Source of the DNA: an uncultured Ruegeria sp.
GTDB lineage: Bacteria > Pseudomonadota > Alphaproteobacteria > Rhodobacterales > Rhodobacteraceae
DNA length: 64,000 nucleotides
Assembly (NCBI RefSeq): GCF_947500045.1
Contig: NZ_CANMQQ010000014.1
Coordinates: 1-64,000 of the forward strand
Direction of reading: 5' to 3'
In this document: piece after piece, positions 1 to 9,056 of the stretch
Position numbering within the stretch: the first letter of the stretch is position 1
How the letters are laid out: every line of letters begins with the position of its first letter
Program-made: the position numbers and the translations under genes
Notes under the pieces: generated by a model
Told to the model about the DNA's origin: nothing
The model's database searches: none
What the model saw: only the letters and a program-made list of their open reading frames with translations

Positions 1-21
1 AATGTTTGCTCAACGATCAAA

Positions 22-75
22 CCTCGTCAGGCTCATAACCTGAAAGCCAAACGCTCAAACCCTACTCCCAAACCG
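22..75 (+). pseudogene. decayed initiator tRNA-Met fragment
   Basis: Positions 22-44 carry a perfect 5-bp anticodon stem (TCAGG/CCTGA) around the loop CTCATAA, i.e. anticodon CAT. The following 25 bases align without gaps to the variable loop and T-arm of a bacterial initiator tRNA as I remember it, ending in CTCAAAC and CCTACTCCC. The 5' strand of the T-stem is mutated (AAACG against CCTAC), no acceptor or D-arm is recognisable upstream, and no proper CCA end follows. It is therefore a relic or a duplicated 3' portion, not a working tRNA. Such 3' tRNA fragments are often left at the ends of elements that integrate into tRNA genes; that origin is inferred. Confidence 0.6.
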
Positions 76-129
76 AAATGTAACCTACACAAATACAACT
101 CACTGGCACGAAGTCCAAAGCGGCTTTCT

Positions 130-222
130 TCATTCTGGGATGCTCCCCAACGCAAGCAATCCCGCAAGTTCCCCAACAAGTTCGATCGTATAGGCTTCTC
201 CCTCAGGGATCAATCGAGTCAC
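130..222 (-). pseudogene. possible C-terminal remnant of a site-specific recombinase
   Basis: On the minus strand an open stretch of about 30 codons reads RLIPEG, then IELVGELAGLLALG, then a stop at 130-132. This resembles the C-terminal tail of large serine recombinases in alphaproteobacteria, where a segment of the type xIELxGDLAxILxL precedes the end. Nothing upstream continues the frame, so it would be a decayed fragment. The match is from memory of the family and short, so it could be chance. It lies about 60 bp from the decayed tRNA fragment, which fits an old integration scar. Confidence 0.35.
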
Positions 223-396
223 TTGCAATACGATGATGCACAAGCGAGGGAGACATATTCGAGGTCACGCTTGTCGCTGAAGTCAGAGACCGGATAACTC
301 AACCTTTGCGCACAGCGATTTCCTATGGGATGACAGCAACCGCAGAAGGAGTGGTGTAATAGCTCCATAAAGCGTCAAAAAAATATCACTAACTAG

Positions 397-413
397 GCAA
401 AAAAGATCATAAC
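397..413 (+). promoter_or_regulatory. 17-bp motif shared with the hyuA upstream region
   Basis: GC(A)AAAAAGATCATA(A)C lies 113 bp before the dctP start. The same motif with two differences occurs at 5130-5146 before hyuA. Occurrence before two starts of one co-directional block suggests an operator or activator site, possibly for the GlxA-type regulator encoded between them. The link to that regulator is inference. Confidence 0.45.
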
Positions 414-526
414 ATTTTCTCTGTTTCTACTCCTCCTGATAGTGGGGAGCGCCGTGATGGGGTCCGTGCATCGTTGCGCCATTCAACCCAATATAGCTGG
501 GCCAACCAAAACAGGGATACAACACC

Positions 527-1504
527 ATGAAAACTGTGAGACAATTTGCTGCCATTATCGGTTTCTCGCTTGTGTCGACGGCAGGGTTTGCACAAACGAA
601 CATCTCTATAGCAACGGCGTATCAAGACACGAACTTCCACACCCAGAACATCGCGCAGTTCGCAGCTGAGGTGGAAGAAATGACAGATGGAGAAGTCACG
701 TTCACGCTTCACACCGGCGCGTCGCTTCTGAAAATGCCCGAAATCATGCGCGGAGTCCAAACTGGCCAAGTGCAGGCAGGGGAAATTCTGCTTTCTGCTT
801 ATGGTCAGGAAAGCCCGTTTTTTGAAGTCGATGGCATTCCGTTCCTGTCGCAAGGCCAAAAGACCGCCTGGCAGGTTTATGAACTGACGCTGCCATACAT
901 CGAGGCGCGTTTGGAAGAAAAAGGGCTTATGCCACTTTTTGCCGTGCCGTGGCCTGGTCAGGGGCTGTATGCGCAAAAGGAAATCACCGCCGCCTCGGAT
1001 TATGAAGGCGTCAAATTCCGTGCCTATAACGCACTCACCGCGCGCTTCGCCGAGTTGATGGGCGCTGTGCCGACTACCGTGCAATCTGCCGAAGTCCCGC
1101 AAGCCTTTGCCACCGGTGTTGTAAGCGCGATGATCACCTCTGCGGCGACGGGCAACTACACCAAGGCTTGGGATTTCACCTCGCACTATTACGATGTGAA
1201 CGCCATGAACAACAAGAACATGGTGATCATGAATGCCGATGCCTTCAACGGCTTGTCCGAAGAACATCAAGATGCTGTGCTGGCGGCGGCGGCCAAGGCC
1301 GAAGCGCGCGGCTGGATCATGTCCAATGCGGTTCAGTCTGAACTAACAGCGAACCTGTCCGCCAATGGCATGACCGTGGCCCAGCCCAATGACGAACTTA
1401 TGGTCGAGCTCGAAGCCATCGGCGGGACCATGGTCGAAGAATGGCTGGTCAAGGCCGGTGATGAAGGCGCTGCGTTCTATGAAGCTTATCAGGCGCTGGA
1501 CTAA
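527..1504 (+). CDS. dctP: TRAP transporter solute-binding protein (DctP family)
   Basis: 325 residues. A Sec signal peptide (MKTVRQFAAIIGFSLVSTAGFAQ, basic n-region, hydrophobic core, AxA-type cleavage near residue 22) precedes a DctP/TRAP periplasmic domain of usual length. It would capture a carboxylated solute in the periplasm and deliver it to the DctQM permease encoded next. The gene is followed by the small and large permease genes (59 and 11 bp gaps), the standard TRAP order. The ligand cannot be read from sequence; the downstream HyuAB, amidotransferase and PLP genes suggest a small cyclic amide or amino-acid-like carboxylate. A motif repeated before hyuA lies about 115 bp upstream. 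Confidence 0.9.
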   Translation: MKTVRQFAAIIGFSLVSTAGFAQTNISIATAYQDTNFHTQNIAQFAAEVEEMTDGEVTFTLHTGASLLKMPEIMRGVQTGQVQAGEILLSAYGQESPFFEVDGIPFLSQGQKTAWQVYELTLPYIEARLEEKGLMPLFAVPWPGQGLYAQKEITAASDYEGVKFRAYNALTARFAELMGAVPTTVQSAEVPQAFATGVVSAMITSAATGNYTKAWDFTSHYYDVNAMNNKNMVIMNADAFNGLSEEHQDAVLAAAAKAEARGWIMSNAVQSELTANLSANGMTVAQPNDELMVELEAIGGTMVEEWLVKAGDEGAAFYEAYQALD

Positions 1505-1563
1505 GCCCCGTTATTCGTAGTGAGTGATCTTGATCTTCCTGTAGCAGCGGTGTTCTTCCTCTT

Positions 1564-2088
1564 ATGCGCAAAATTCTGAATTCACTATATTTTGGCGCAG
1601 CTTTGCTAGGAGCGTTTTTCATCGTCGCTATCGGACTTCTGATTGTCGTTCAGGTCGTGGGGCGACAATTAGGCGTGCAGGTCAAAGGTGCTGACGACCT
1701 GACCGCCTGGAGCGTCGTGGCCGCAGGATTTCTGCCACTGGCCTACACGTTCCGCAACGGGCGCCATATCCGAGTGACGCTGCTGATCGATAAGGCAGGC
1801 CGATTCAAGACGGTGATGGAATTTGCTGTCTTGGCGATCGGCCTGTTCTTTACCGGCTACCTTACCTACTCCTCGATAGACATGGTGTGGGACTCGATCC
1901 GCTTTGATGATTTGACCCAAGGGTTGATCAATATCCCGCTTTGGATCCCTCAAGCCTCTATCCCAATTGGGGCCATGGTGCTGGCAATTGCCATACTGGA
2001 CGACCTGCTTTGCCTGTTTTTTGGGCGAACTCCAAGCTATGTTCAGGCAGCAGAGCATAACGATCCAGCCGACCAACATTTAGACTGA
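1564..2088 (+). CDS. dctQ: TRAP transporter small permease (DctQ)
   Basis: 174 residues with four hydrophobic segments (about residues 10-30, 45-65, 85-105, 130-150), the DctQ layout. An early conserved-looking segment QVVGRQLGV is followed by a DDLTAWSVV stretch. DctQ forms the inner-membrane complex with DctM and the binding protein, driving uptake with a sodium or proton gradient. It sits between the binding protein and the large permease. Family and role are clear; substrate is not. Confidence 0.88.
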   Translation: MRKILNSLYFGAALLGAFFIVAIGLLIVVQVVGRQLGVQVKGADDLTAWSVVAAGFLPLAYTFRNGRHIRVTLLIDKAGRFKTVMEFAVLAIGLFFTGYLTYSSIDMVWDSIRFDDLTQGLINIPLWIPQASIPIGAMVLAIAILDDLLCLFFGRTPSYVQAAEHNDPADQHLD

Positions 2089-2099
2089 GGTCACATCCA

Positions 2100-3407
2100 T
2101 TGTCATTTGAAACAGCCCAGGTTGCGCTAACCATCGTCTTTTTCCTGTTCCTGTTTCTGGGGTCGGGAATGTGGATTGCCCTGTCCCTTCTTGGGGTCGG
2201 TTGGGTTGGTATGACATTGTTTACCTCTGTGCCGGTTGAAAAATCACTGGCGACCTCAATATGGCAAACCAATGCTAGCTGGTCACTTGCCGCATTACCG
2301 CTGTTCATCTGGATGGGGGAAATCTTGTTCCGTGCCAAATTGTCGGAAACCTTGTTTCGAGGGCTGACACCTTGGCTCGGCTGGCTGCCGGGCCGACTAT
2401 TGCATGTGAATGTGGTGGGCAGTGGGTTCTTTGCCGCAGTCTGCGGATCGTCTGCGGCAACCTGCGCCACGGTGGGCCGGATGTCGTTGCCAGAGTTACA
2501 GAGGCTGGGTTATGACCGGACCTTGGCGGTTGGCTCCTTGGCCGGTTCGGCCACACTTGGATTGTTGATCCCGCCGTCAATCATCATGATCGTCTACGGC
2601 GTTGCGGCGGATGTCTCCATCGTGCGCCTGTTCCTTGCTGGTGTCTTTCCAGGCCTGATGATCATGGCATTGTTTTCGGGCTATATCGTGGTGCGCGCCT
2701 TGCTTTCATCCGAGGTCGCGCCCGATTTCGGCGAGCGCCTACTTTTTGCTGAGAAACTCCGCCGCTCCAAGGGGCTTTTCCCGATTATGTTGTTAATTCT
2801 CGGCGTAATCGCGTCGATCTATGGCGGAGTCGCCACGGCGACCGAGGCCGCGGCGGGCGGTGTTCTGGGTGCTCTCGCTCTGGCTGCATGGTCGCGCACT
2901 CTCACTCTCCAAATGCTGAGCGACAGCCTGATGAATGCCACGCAGCTTTCGTGCATGATTTTCCTGATCCTCTCAGGTGCCGCTTTTTTGACCACCTCAT
3001 TCGCCTATCTCGGAATTCCGGCGGCGGTGGCCAGCTGGGTTGGCGGCATGGAACTGCATCCCTACACACTAATGATTGCGCTCTGCGTGCTATACGTGAT
3101 CCTCGGCTGCTTCATCGAAGGGATTTCGATGATTGTTCTGACCACGTCGGTTGTGCTTCCCTTGGTTTCTCAGGCCGGGTTTGATCTGCTATGGTTCGGC
3201 ATTTTTGTTATTGTCGTGGTCGAAGCCGCGCAGATCACACCACCGCTTGGCTTTAATCTATTCGTCATTCAAGGCCTTACAGGTCACAGCATTTTCCGCG
3301 TGGCCCGCGCTGCGCTGCCGTTCTTCTTCTTGTTGATTGCAGGGGCTGCGTTGATCACGCTGTTCCCGCAGATTGCTCTGTGGCTTCCTTCAACTATGAA
3401 GGGGTGA
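2100..3407 (+). CDS. dctM: TRAP transporter large permease (DctM)
   Basis: 435 residues, about twelve hydrophobic segments, normal DctM length. Typical features include GSSAATCATVGRMSLPE near residue 115 and a GLLIPPS segment near residue 153. The reading frame opens at TTG (2100), with GAGG about ten bases upstream; an ATG start would remove the first membrane helix, so TTG is preferred. It is the transport channel subunit of the DctPQM system. The stop is 8 bp before the GlxA-type regulator, so the regulator is probably cotranscribed. Confidence 0.9.
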   Translation: MSFETAQVALTIVFFLFLFLGSGMWIALSLLGVGWVGMTLFTSVPVEKSLATSIWQTNASWSLAALPLFIWMGEILFRAKLSETLFRGLTPWLGWLPGRLLHVNVVGSGFFAAVCGSSAATCATVGRMSLPELQRLGYDRTLAVGSLAGSATLGLLIPPSIIMIVYGVAADVSIVRLFLAGVFPGLMIMALFSGYIVVRALLSSEVAPDFGERLLFAEKLRRSKGLFPIMLLILGVIASIYGGVATATEAAAGGVLGALALAAWSRTLTLQMLSDSLMNATQLSCMIFLILSGAAFLTTSFAYLGIPAAVASWVGGMELHPYTLMIALCVLYVILGCFIEGISMIVLTTSVVLPLVSQAGFDLLWFGIFVIVVVEAAQITPPLGFNLFVIQGLTGHSIFRVARAALPFFFLLIAGAALITLFPQIALWLPSTMKG

Positions 3408-3414
3408 CAGCACC

Positions 3415-4419
3415 ATGGCGCGGGTCTTTCAGCACAGATCCGGTGACGAGCCAATCTGCGTCGATTTCTTCATCGGCCATCGCTTCACGATTGTTCCTTT
3501 CATCAACGCAATCGACCCGCTGCGCATCGCCAATCTTGTCAGCGGCAAAACCCTTTTCGAAACCCGCTTGATTTCTGATGATGGCAAGCCCGTTACAGCC
3601 ATCAACGGGATGGAGTTTCAGGTGGATGCCGCCATGGGCGACATTCATCGCGCAGACAACGTGTTCATGTTCATTGGCTTTGATCCACTGATGGAGGTGC
3701 CGCCCGCACTTGCCAATTGGCTGCGCAAACTGGTTGTGCAGGGCGCGCATTTGGGCGCAGCCGGAGCGGGTGCGTTGTTTCTGGCGCAAGCGGGACTGCT
3801 CGACGGTTATTCAGCGACGATCCATTGGAATTACCGCGACAGCTTTCTGGAAAGCTTCCCCAAGATCCGCCTGTCCCGAAACGCATTCGAAATCGACCGC
3901 AACCGCTTTACCTGTGCGGGGGGCACTGCGACGATGAACCTGATGCTGCATGCCATCGCAGCACATTTCGGACCTGATCTGGCCTCGGAAGTGGCGGATC
4001 TGTTCATCGCAGGTGAAGTTTATCAGCCCGAAACTGAGTTCCCCCGAATGGAGCGGGCAAGGGTCGGCATTGCCCAATCTTCTTTGCGCTTTGCGGTGGA
4101 TGAAATGGAAAGCCATATCGAAACCCCGCTGGGTATCACCGAACTGGCCGCGCGCGCCAATATCTCGCAACGCTCGCTGACGCGGCTCTTCAAGGACCAT
4201 TTCCAGGTCACACCGGTGCAATATTATCATCGGCTGCGCCTGCAGCACGGGCAAAGGCTGATGCAGCAAACAAACATGTCCGCAACCGAGGTCGCGCTGG
4301 CAAGTGGGTTCCGATCGCCAGAGCATTTCTTTCGCAGTTACAGAAAACAGTTTGGCTGCTCACCCATCGAAGACCGCCGGAACAGTCGGTTGTTGGGGCC
4401 AGACGAAGGGGAGGATTGA
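3415..4419 (+). CDS. GlxA-family transcriptional regulator (DJ-1/PfpI domain plus AraC HTH)
   Basis: 334 residues. The N-terminal ~200 residues are a DJ-1/PfpI-like amidotransferase fold; the nucleophile elbow reads GAAGAGALF, so the usual cysteine is absent and the domain is probably a sensor. The C-terminal ~100 residues are an AraC-type double helix-turn-helix (ELAARANISQRSLTRLFKDHF; VALASGFRSPEHFFRSYRKQF). Members of this family regulate catabolism of nitrogen compounds such as carnitine and betaine. Its place between the TRAP permease and catabolic genes makes it the likely local regulator, and the motif at 397-413 and 5130-5146 is a candidate site. Its stop overlaps the next start (TGATG). 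Confidence 0.88.
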   Translation: MARVFQHRSGDEPICVDFFIGHRFTIVPFINAIDPLRIANLVSGKTLFETRLISDDGKPVTAINGMEFQVDAAMGDIHRADNVFMFIGFDPLMEVPPALANWLRKLVVQGAHLGAAGAGALFLAQAGLLDGYSATIHWNYRDSFLESFPKIRLSRNAFEIDRNRFTCAGGTATMNLMLHAIAAHFGPDLASEVADLFIAGEVYQPETEFPRMERARVGIAQSSLRFAVDEMESHIETPLGITELAARANISQRSLTRLFKDHFQVTPVQYYHRLRLQHGQRLMQQTNMSATEVALASGFRSPEHFFRSYRKQFGCSPIEDRRNSRLLGPDEGED

Positions 4420-5108
4420 TGCTTCTTGTGGATTTTGGTGGGCGGGGTCAACACCGTTTCAGCCCCTATGCCTGGCGCAGCAAGATCGCGCTCGCCCATC
4501 TAGGGTTAATGTACGAGACGCGAGAGATCACATTTCTGGACAAATCCGCACTTGCCGGGATCACAGATTATTCCCGGGCCCCAGTCCTGATCACGGACAC
4601 GGATGTGATCACCGATAGCTGGAACATCGCGCTCTATCTGCACCAGGCCTATCCGCACCCGACCCCTCTGTTCGCCGATGCTGGGCAGATGGGGTATGCC
4701 GCCTTTCTCAATGAATGGGTGCCACGTGTCCTTTACCCGATCATTCTGCCGATGATCGCCAAGGATGTTGTCACCAAAGTGTTGCCGGAGGAACAGAACC
4801 ATTATCGCACCACGCGCGAGGCCGTGCTGGGCTGTAGTTTAGAACAGGCCGCTGAAAATCGCGAGGCCCTGGTACAGGATCTATATGCTGCGATGGAGCC
4901 GCTCCGTGCGACCCTTGCTCGGACGCCATTTTTGAACGGAGATGCATCAGGCTATTGCGACTATATTGTCGGAGCGCTGTTTCTTTGGGTTTGCGGAACC
5001 TCTCCGTTCCAACTGCTAGGCACGGATGATCCCATGCATCTTTGGCGCGCGCGGCTTTTCGAAAGATACCGTGACATCATCACGGCGACAGACGGCTACG
5101 ATTGGTAG
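4419..5108 (+). CDS. glutathione S-transferase-like protein
   Basis: 229 residues from ATG 4419, which overlaps the regulator stop; a TTG one codon upstream is possible but less likely. The N-terminal thioredoxin-like half has RFSPYAWRSKIALAHLGL (residues ~12-29), like the SPY(C)WRxRxAL segment of LigE/LigF-type glutathione transferases, with alanine where many have cysteine. PVLITD and the DSWNIALYL segment fit the glutathione-binding cis-Pro and Ser region. The C-terminal half is helical. It could conjugate glutathione to, or cleave an ether or thioether from, the block's substrate. Activity is not provable from sequence; membership in the fold is well supported. Confidence 0.75.
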   Translation: MLLVDFGGRGQHRFSPYAWRSKIALAHLGLMYETREITFLDKSALAGITDYSRAPVLITDTDVITDSWNIALYLHQAYPHPTPLFADAGQMGYAAFLNEWVPRVLYPIILPMIAKDVVTKVLPEEQNHYRTTREAVLGCSLEQAAENREALVQDLYAAMEPLRATLARTPFLNGDASGYCDYIVGALFLWVCGTSPFQLLGTDDPMHLWRARLFERYRDIITATDGYDW

Positions 5109-5129
5109 CAGATTTGGTCAGTACACCCT

Positions 5130-5146
5130 GCGAAAAAGATCATACC
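5130..5146 (+). promoter_or_regulatory. second copy of the 17-bp motif, upstream of hyuA
   Basis: GC(G)AAAAAGATCATA(C)C lies 52 bp before the hyuA start, in the only sizeable gap (90 bp) inside the block. It differs from the copy at 397-413 at two positions. It probably marks a second promoter or operator for hyuA and the genes after it. Confidence 0.45.
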
Positions 5147-5198
5147 CAGAAAGAGCTGGGCAATAGTCTGGTTAGCAGCGGTTCAAAGGGCGAGACGT

Positions 5199-7310
5199 AT
5201 GCAAATTGCTGAAACTCAAGTGCGTGTTGGAATTGATATCGGTGGCACGTTCACCGATGTGGCTTTGGAATCCAAGGGCACGCGATATACTGCCAAGCTT
5301 TTGACGACGCCTGACAATCCGGTGGATGCCTGCATGGAAGGTCTGGGCCGTGTGGTATCCGAAGCAAAGGTTTCACCGGGGGATATCGACGTCATCGTGC
5401 ATGGCACCACACTGGCTACCAACGCAGTGATCGAACGCAAGGGCGCGGTCACCTCCATGGTAACGACCGAAGGTTTCCGCGACGTGATCGAGATTGGGAC
5501 AGAAGGCCGCCCCGAGCAATATGACGTCAACATTCTGAAACCCGAACCGCTTGTCCCGCGGCGACGCCGGTTTACCGTGTCCGAGCGCCTCAACAGCGCT
5601 GGGGAGGTGTTGAAACCACTCGATGAAGCAGCGCTTGAGGCGTTACTACCGTCGCTGGACGAAGCCGGGACAGAGGCATTGGCCATCTGTTTTTTGCATG
5701 CTTACGTGGACTCGGTCCACGAGGCCGCCGCGCGCGATTTCTTTGCCACCAGAAGACCTGATTGGCTGATCTCATGCTCTTTCGACATCTCGCCTGAGTT
5801 CCGCGAATTTGAACGGTTCTCGACAACCTGCACAAACGCATATGTGCAGCCGCAGGTTTCGAAATACCTCGCCGAGTTTCAGGAGCGGCTGAAGGCGGCA
5901 GGATATGGTTGCGAGATGCTGATGATGCTCTCTAGTGGCGGATTGACGACGGTACAGACCGCGCGGGTATTCCCGGTGCGGCTAATCGAATCCGGTCCGG
6001 CTGGCGGCGCGATTTTCGCGTGCGATGTGGCGCGGCGTCTTAGCATCGGGCAAGCGATTTCCTTTGATATGGGCGGCACCACCGCCAAGATCTGCCTCAT
6101 TGACGACTACAAAGCGCAGTCGAGCCGTCGGTTCGAGGTCGCTCGTGTATACCGTTTTCGCAAGGACAGCGGACTGCCGTTGCGCATCCCGGTTATCGAC
6201 ATGGTCGAAATTGGTGCAGGCGGGGGGTCCATCGCGGGCGTCGATGCCTTGGGTCGTCTGACGGTTGGTCCGGAAAGCGCGGGTTCCGCGCCAGGCCCTG
6301 CCTGCTATGGCTTGGGTGGGTCGCAGCCAACCGTGACCGATGCAAACCTTGCCTTAGGACGCATTGACCCTGTGGGATTTGCCGGTGGCTCGATGCACCT
6401 AGACACCGGTGCGACTGATGCAGCCCTGGCCCAATCCGTGGCTGAGCCGATGGGCATGAGCCCGTTGGCAGCTGCCTATGGCGTAACGGAAATGGTCTGT
6501 GAAAACATGGCCAGCGCAGCGCGGGTTCATGCGATTGAAAGCGGTAAGAACGTGGATGATCGCACCCTGATCGCGTTTGGTGGGGCAGCCCCGCTGCATG
6601 TCTGCCAGATGGCGGACAAACTGGGCATCGACCGGATCATCATTCCCTCAAATGCCGGTGTCGGCTCTGCGGTGGGGTTTCTACGGGCGCCTGTCTCCTA
6701 TGAGGTGGTCCAGACCCACTACCAGCAGCTTGATCATTTCGATGTCGGTGCCGCCAATGCCGCACTGAATCAGATGGAACGCCAAGCCGAAGCTCATGTC
6801 AAATTGGGGGCTGAGGATGGGGCCAAGCTGACGCTGCGCCGCGTGGCCTACATGCGTTATCATGGTCAGGGGCACGAGATTTCCGTCGTCCTACCCGAAG
6901 GGCCGCTGGGAAATGACGCGGCCTCTGAGCTGCAAAAACTGTTCGATGCGGAATACAATATCGTCTTTGGTCGAAATATAGGCAACATCGCTTCTGGCGA
7001 GATTGTCAGTCTTGCAGTCACTGTAACGACCGAGCCCTACGACGATGTGATGGCCAGCTCCTCGGGTGGCGTGGACAGCATTGCACGTGGTACACGCCGC
7101 GCATTTGACAGCGCCAGCGAGACCGAGATGGATTTCACCATTGTCCCCCGCGACACGCTACCAAGTGTCGGCCCCGTCGCAGGACCTGCCGTGATCACGG
7201 AAAAGGAAACGTCCATCGTCGTTTCATCGGTCTTTGAAGCACGAGTCCTGGAGGGCGGCGATATCGACCTCAGGCGCACGGCCAAACGTGCCCTGGCAAA
7301 GGAGGCGTAA
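5199..7310 (+). CDS. hyuA: hydantoinase/oxoprolinase subunit A (HyuA family)
   Basis: 703 residues, full length. The ASKHA-type ATPase signature GIDIGGTFTDVAL is at residues 12-24, and FDMGGTTAKICLI near residue 288 is the second phosphate-binding segment. HyuA pairs with HyuB to open a lactam or imide ring at the cost of ATP (5-oxoproline, N-methylhydantoin and related substrates) or, in the acetone carboxylase branch, to carboxylate. A good Shine-Dalgarno (AAGGGCGAG) precedes ATG 5199. HyuB follows after 3 bp. The substrate is not determinable, but a ring-opening role fits a transporter plus amidotransferase plus PLP enzyme context. Confidence 0.9.
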   Translation: MQIAETQVRVGIDIGGTFTDVALESKGTRYTAKLLTTPDNPVDACMEGLGRVVSEAKVSPGDIDVIVHGTTLATNAVIERKGAVTSMVTTEGFRDVIEIGTEGRPEQYDVNILKPEPLVPRRRRFTVSERLNSAGEVLKPLDEAALEALLPSLDEAGTEALAICFLHAYVDSVHEAAARDFFATRRPDWLISCSFDISPEFREFERFSTTCTNAYVQPQVSKYLAEFQERLKAAGYGCEMLMMLSSGGLTTVQTARVFPVRLIESGPAGGAIFACDVARRLSIGQAISFDMGGTTAKICLIDDYKAQSSRRFEVARVYRFRKDSGLPLRIPVIDMVEIGAGGGSIAGVDALGRLTVGPESAGSAPGPACYGLGGSQPTVTDANLALGRIDPVGFAGGSMHLDTGATDAALAQSVAEPMGMSPLAAAYGVTEMVCENMASAARVHAIESGKNVDDRTLIAFGGAAPLHVCQMADKLGIDRIIIPSNAGVGSAVGFLRAPVSYEVVQTHYQQLDHFDVGAANAALNQMERQAEAHVKLGAEDGAKLTLRRVAYMRYHGQGHEISVVLPEGPLGNDAASELQKLFDAEYNIVFGRNIGNIASGEIVSLAVTVTTEPYDDVMASSSGGVDSIARGTRRAFDSASETEMDFTIVPRDTLPSVGPVAGPAVITEKETSIVVSSVFEARVLEGGDIDLRRTAKRALAKEA

Positions 7311-7313
7311 GAC

Positions 7314-9056
7314 ATGCAAGAGCTTCAACTTCTGCGGAAGCAACTGATCTGGAGCCGTCTGATCTCGGCAATCGAAGAACAGGCGCAAACCGTGATCCGA
7401 ACCGCTTTCAGTCAATCGGTGCGTGAATGTGGCGATCTGTCGGCCGGCGTCTTCAACAGGCGCGGCGATATGGTGGCTCAGGCGGTGACCGGCACGCCCG
7501 GCCATGTGAACGCGATGGCGATCTGCATCAAGCATTTCATCGAGAAATTCCCAGTAGATGAGATGATGCCCGGTGATGTCTATTGCACCAACGATCCTTG
7601 GCTCTCGGTCGGGCATTATCACGACGTAACTGTTGTGACTCCTGCCTTTCACAAGGGGCGCATGGTGGGGCTATTGGCCAACACCTGCCACATCGTCGAT
7701 ATGGGCGGCCGTGGTTTTGGCCCCGACAGTCGACAAGTGTATGAAGAAGGCATCAACATCCCCATCATGCATCTCGCCCGCGAAGGTGTGGTGAATGAAG
7801 ACCTGATGGGCCTTTTGCGCACAAATGTCCGCAATGCGCGGGACATGGAGGGCGATTTCTACGCCATGATGACCTGCAACGACGAAGGTGCGCGGCGGCT
7901 TGTCTCGATCCTCGAAGAATTTGGTTTGGATGATATCGAGGAGGTGGGAGATTACATCATCGAGCAATCCCGCGATTCAATCCGCAATGCGATCCGCGAT
8001 TTGCCCGATGGGGTCTATGAAAATGAGACGGAGCTTGATGGTTTTTCCGATCCGATCCGATTGAAGGCAAAGATGACAATTGTCGGCGACGCCTTGACCA
8101 TCGACTATGACGGTACGTCTGAGGCGAGCCTTTTTGGCATCAATGTCGTGATGAATTTCTGCATTGCCTACACTGTCTTTGGCGTCAATTGCATCGTCGG
8201 TCCGGAAGTGCCCTGTAACGCGGGGTCGATCAATGTGGCGAATGTGAAAGCGCCCCTGGGCTCAATACTGAATGTCGAGCGGCCCATGCCGGTTTCTGCC
8301 CGTCATGTGATTGGGCAGATGCTGCCGGATCTTGTGTTCGGCTGTCTGGCGCAAGCCGCGCCAGACCGGGTACCAGCCGAAGGTGCAGGTGCAATGTGGA
8401 ACCCGATGTTCCGCGGCGGCAAGACCGCTGTTGACCCGGAAGTTGCAGAAAATTCCCCGACCCTTACCCGTGACTTCGACGTCATTACCTTCAACACGGG
8501 CGGCACAGGCGGGCGGCCAACCCTGGACGGTATGTCCACCACCGCCTTCCCCTCAGGCGTGCGCACGCCCCCCGTCGAGGCGATTGAGGCGGATTATCCG
8601 CTGATTATCTGGCGCAAAGAGTTCCGTGAAGGTTCAGGCGGCGCTGGAGAGTATCGCGGCGGGCTGGGGCAGGTGCTGGAATTCGGCTGCGAGGATGGCG
8701 CGCCCTTCAGCATCGCGGCGATGTTTGACCGGACTTGGCAAGCACCCAAGGGCCGACACGGGGGGCTGGATGGGGCTGTTGGCGTGGTGAAAACCGATGC
8801 CGGGACAGCGCTGAAAAGCAAGGGGCGTCAGACGGTACCCTATGGTCAAAAGCTGGTGCTGGAAATGCCCGGTGGGGGTGGTTATGGCAGCCCCACGGCT
8901 CGCGACCCTGAATTGGTGCGGCAGGATGTGCTCGATCAGCTGATCACGGTGGATGCCGCTGCCGCGGAATATGGCGTGGTGCTGACCTCAGATATGCGCG
9001 TCGATATCGGCGCCACACAGGCGCAACGCTCAACGATGAAAAGTGCGGCTGAATGA
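7314..9056 (+). CDS. hyuB: hydantoinase/oxoprolinase subunit B (HyuB family)
   Basis: 580 residues, usual length for a stand-alone HyuB. Hallmarks are the N-terminal EEQAQTVIRTAFSQSVRE region, a GDVYCTNDPW segment near residue 84, NTCHIVDMGG near residue 122, and a glycine-rich C-terminus (GGAGEYRGGLGQ; EMPGGGGYG). It is the partner subunit of HyuA in the ATP-dependent amidohydrolase complex. A strong Shine-Dalgarno GGAGG sits before ATG 7314. Its stop overlaps the start of the amidotransferase gene (ATGA at 9053), so translation is probably coupled. Confidence 0.9.
   Translation: MQELQLLRKQLIWSRLISAIEEQAQTVIRTAFSQSVRECGDLSAGVFNRRGDMVAQAVTGTPGHVNAMAICIKHFIEKFPVDEMMPGDVYCTNDPWLSVGHYHDVTVVTPAFHKGRMVGLLANTCHIVDMGGRGFGPDSRQVYEEGINIPIMHLAREGVVNEDLMGLLRTNVRNARDMEGDFYAMMTCNDEGARRLVSILEEFGLDDIEEVGDYIIEQSRDSIRNAIRDLPDGVYENETELDGFSDPIRLKAKMTIVGDALTIDYDGTSEASLFGINVVMNFCIAYTVFGVNCIVGPEVPCNAGSINVANVKAPLGSILNVERPMPVSARHVIGQMLPDLVFGCLAQAAPDRVPAEGAGAMWNPMFRGGKTAVDPEVAENSPTLTRDFDVITFNTGGTGGRPTLDGMSTTAFPSGVRTPPVEAIEADYPLIIWRKEFREGSGGAGEYRGGLGQVLEFGCEDGAPFSIAAMFDRTWQAPKGRHGGLDGAVGVVKTDAGTALKSKGRQTVPYGQKLVLEMPGGGGYGSPTARDPELVRQDVLDQLITVDAAAAEYGVVLTSDMRVDIGATQAQRSTMKSAAE

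Noticed and set aside
407..1270. 287-codon minus-strand frame opposite dctP
   Set aside because: Lies on the wrong strand over a clear DctP gene; its translation is rich in Arg, His and Gly without a domain.
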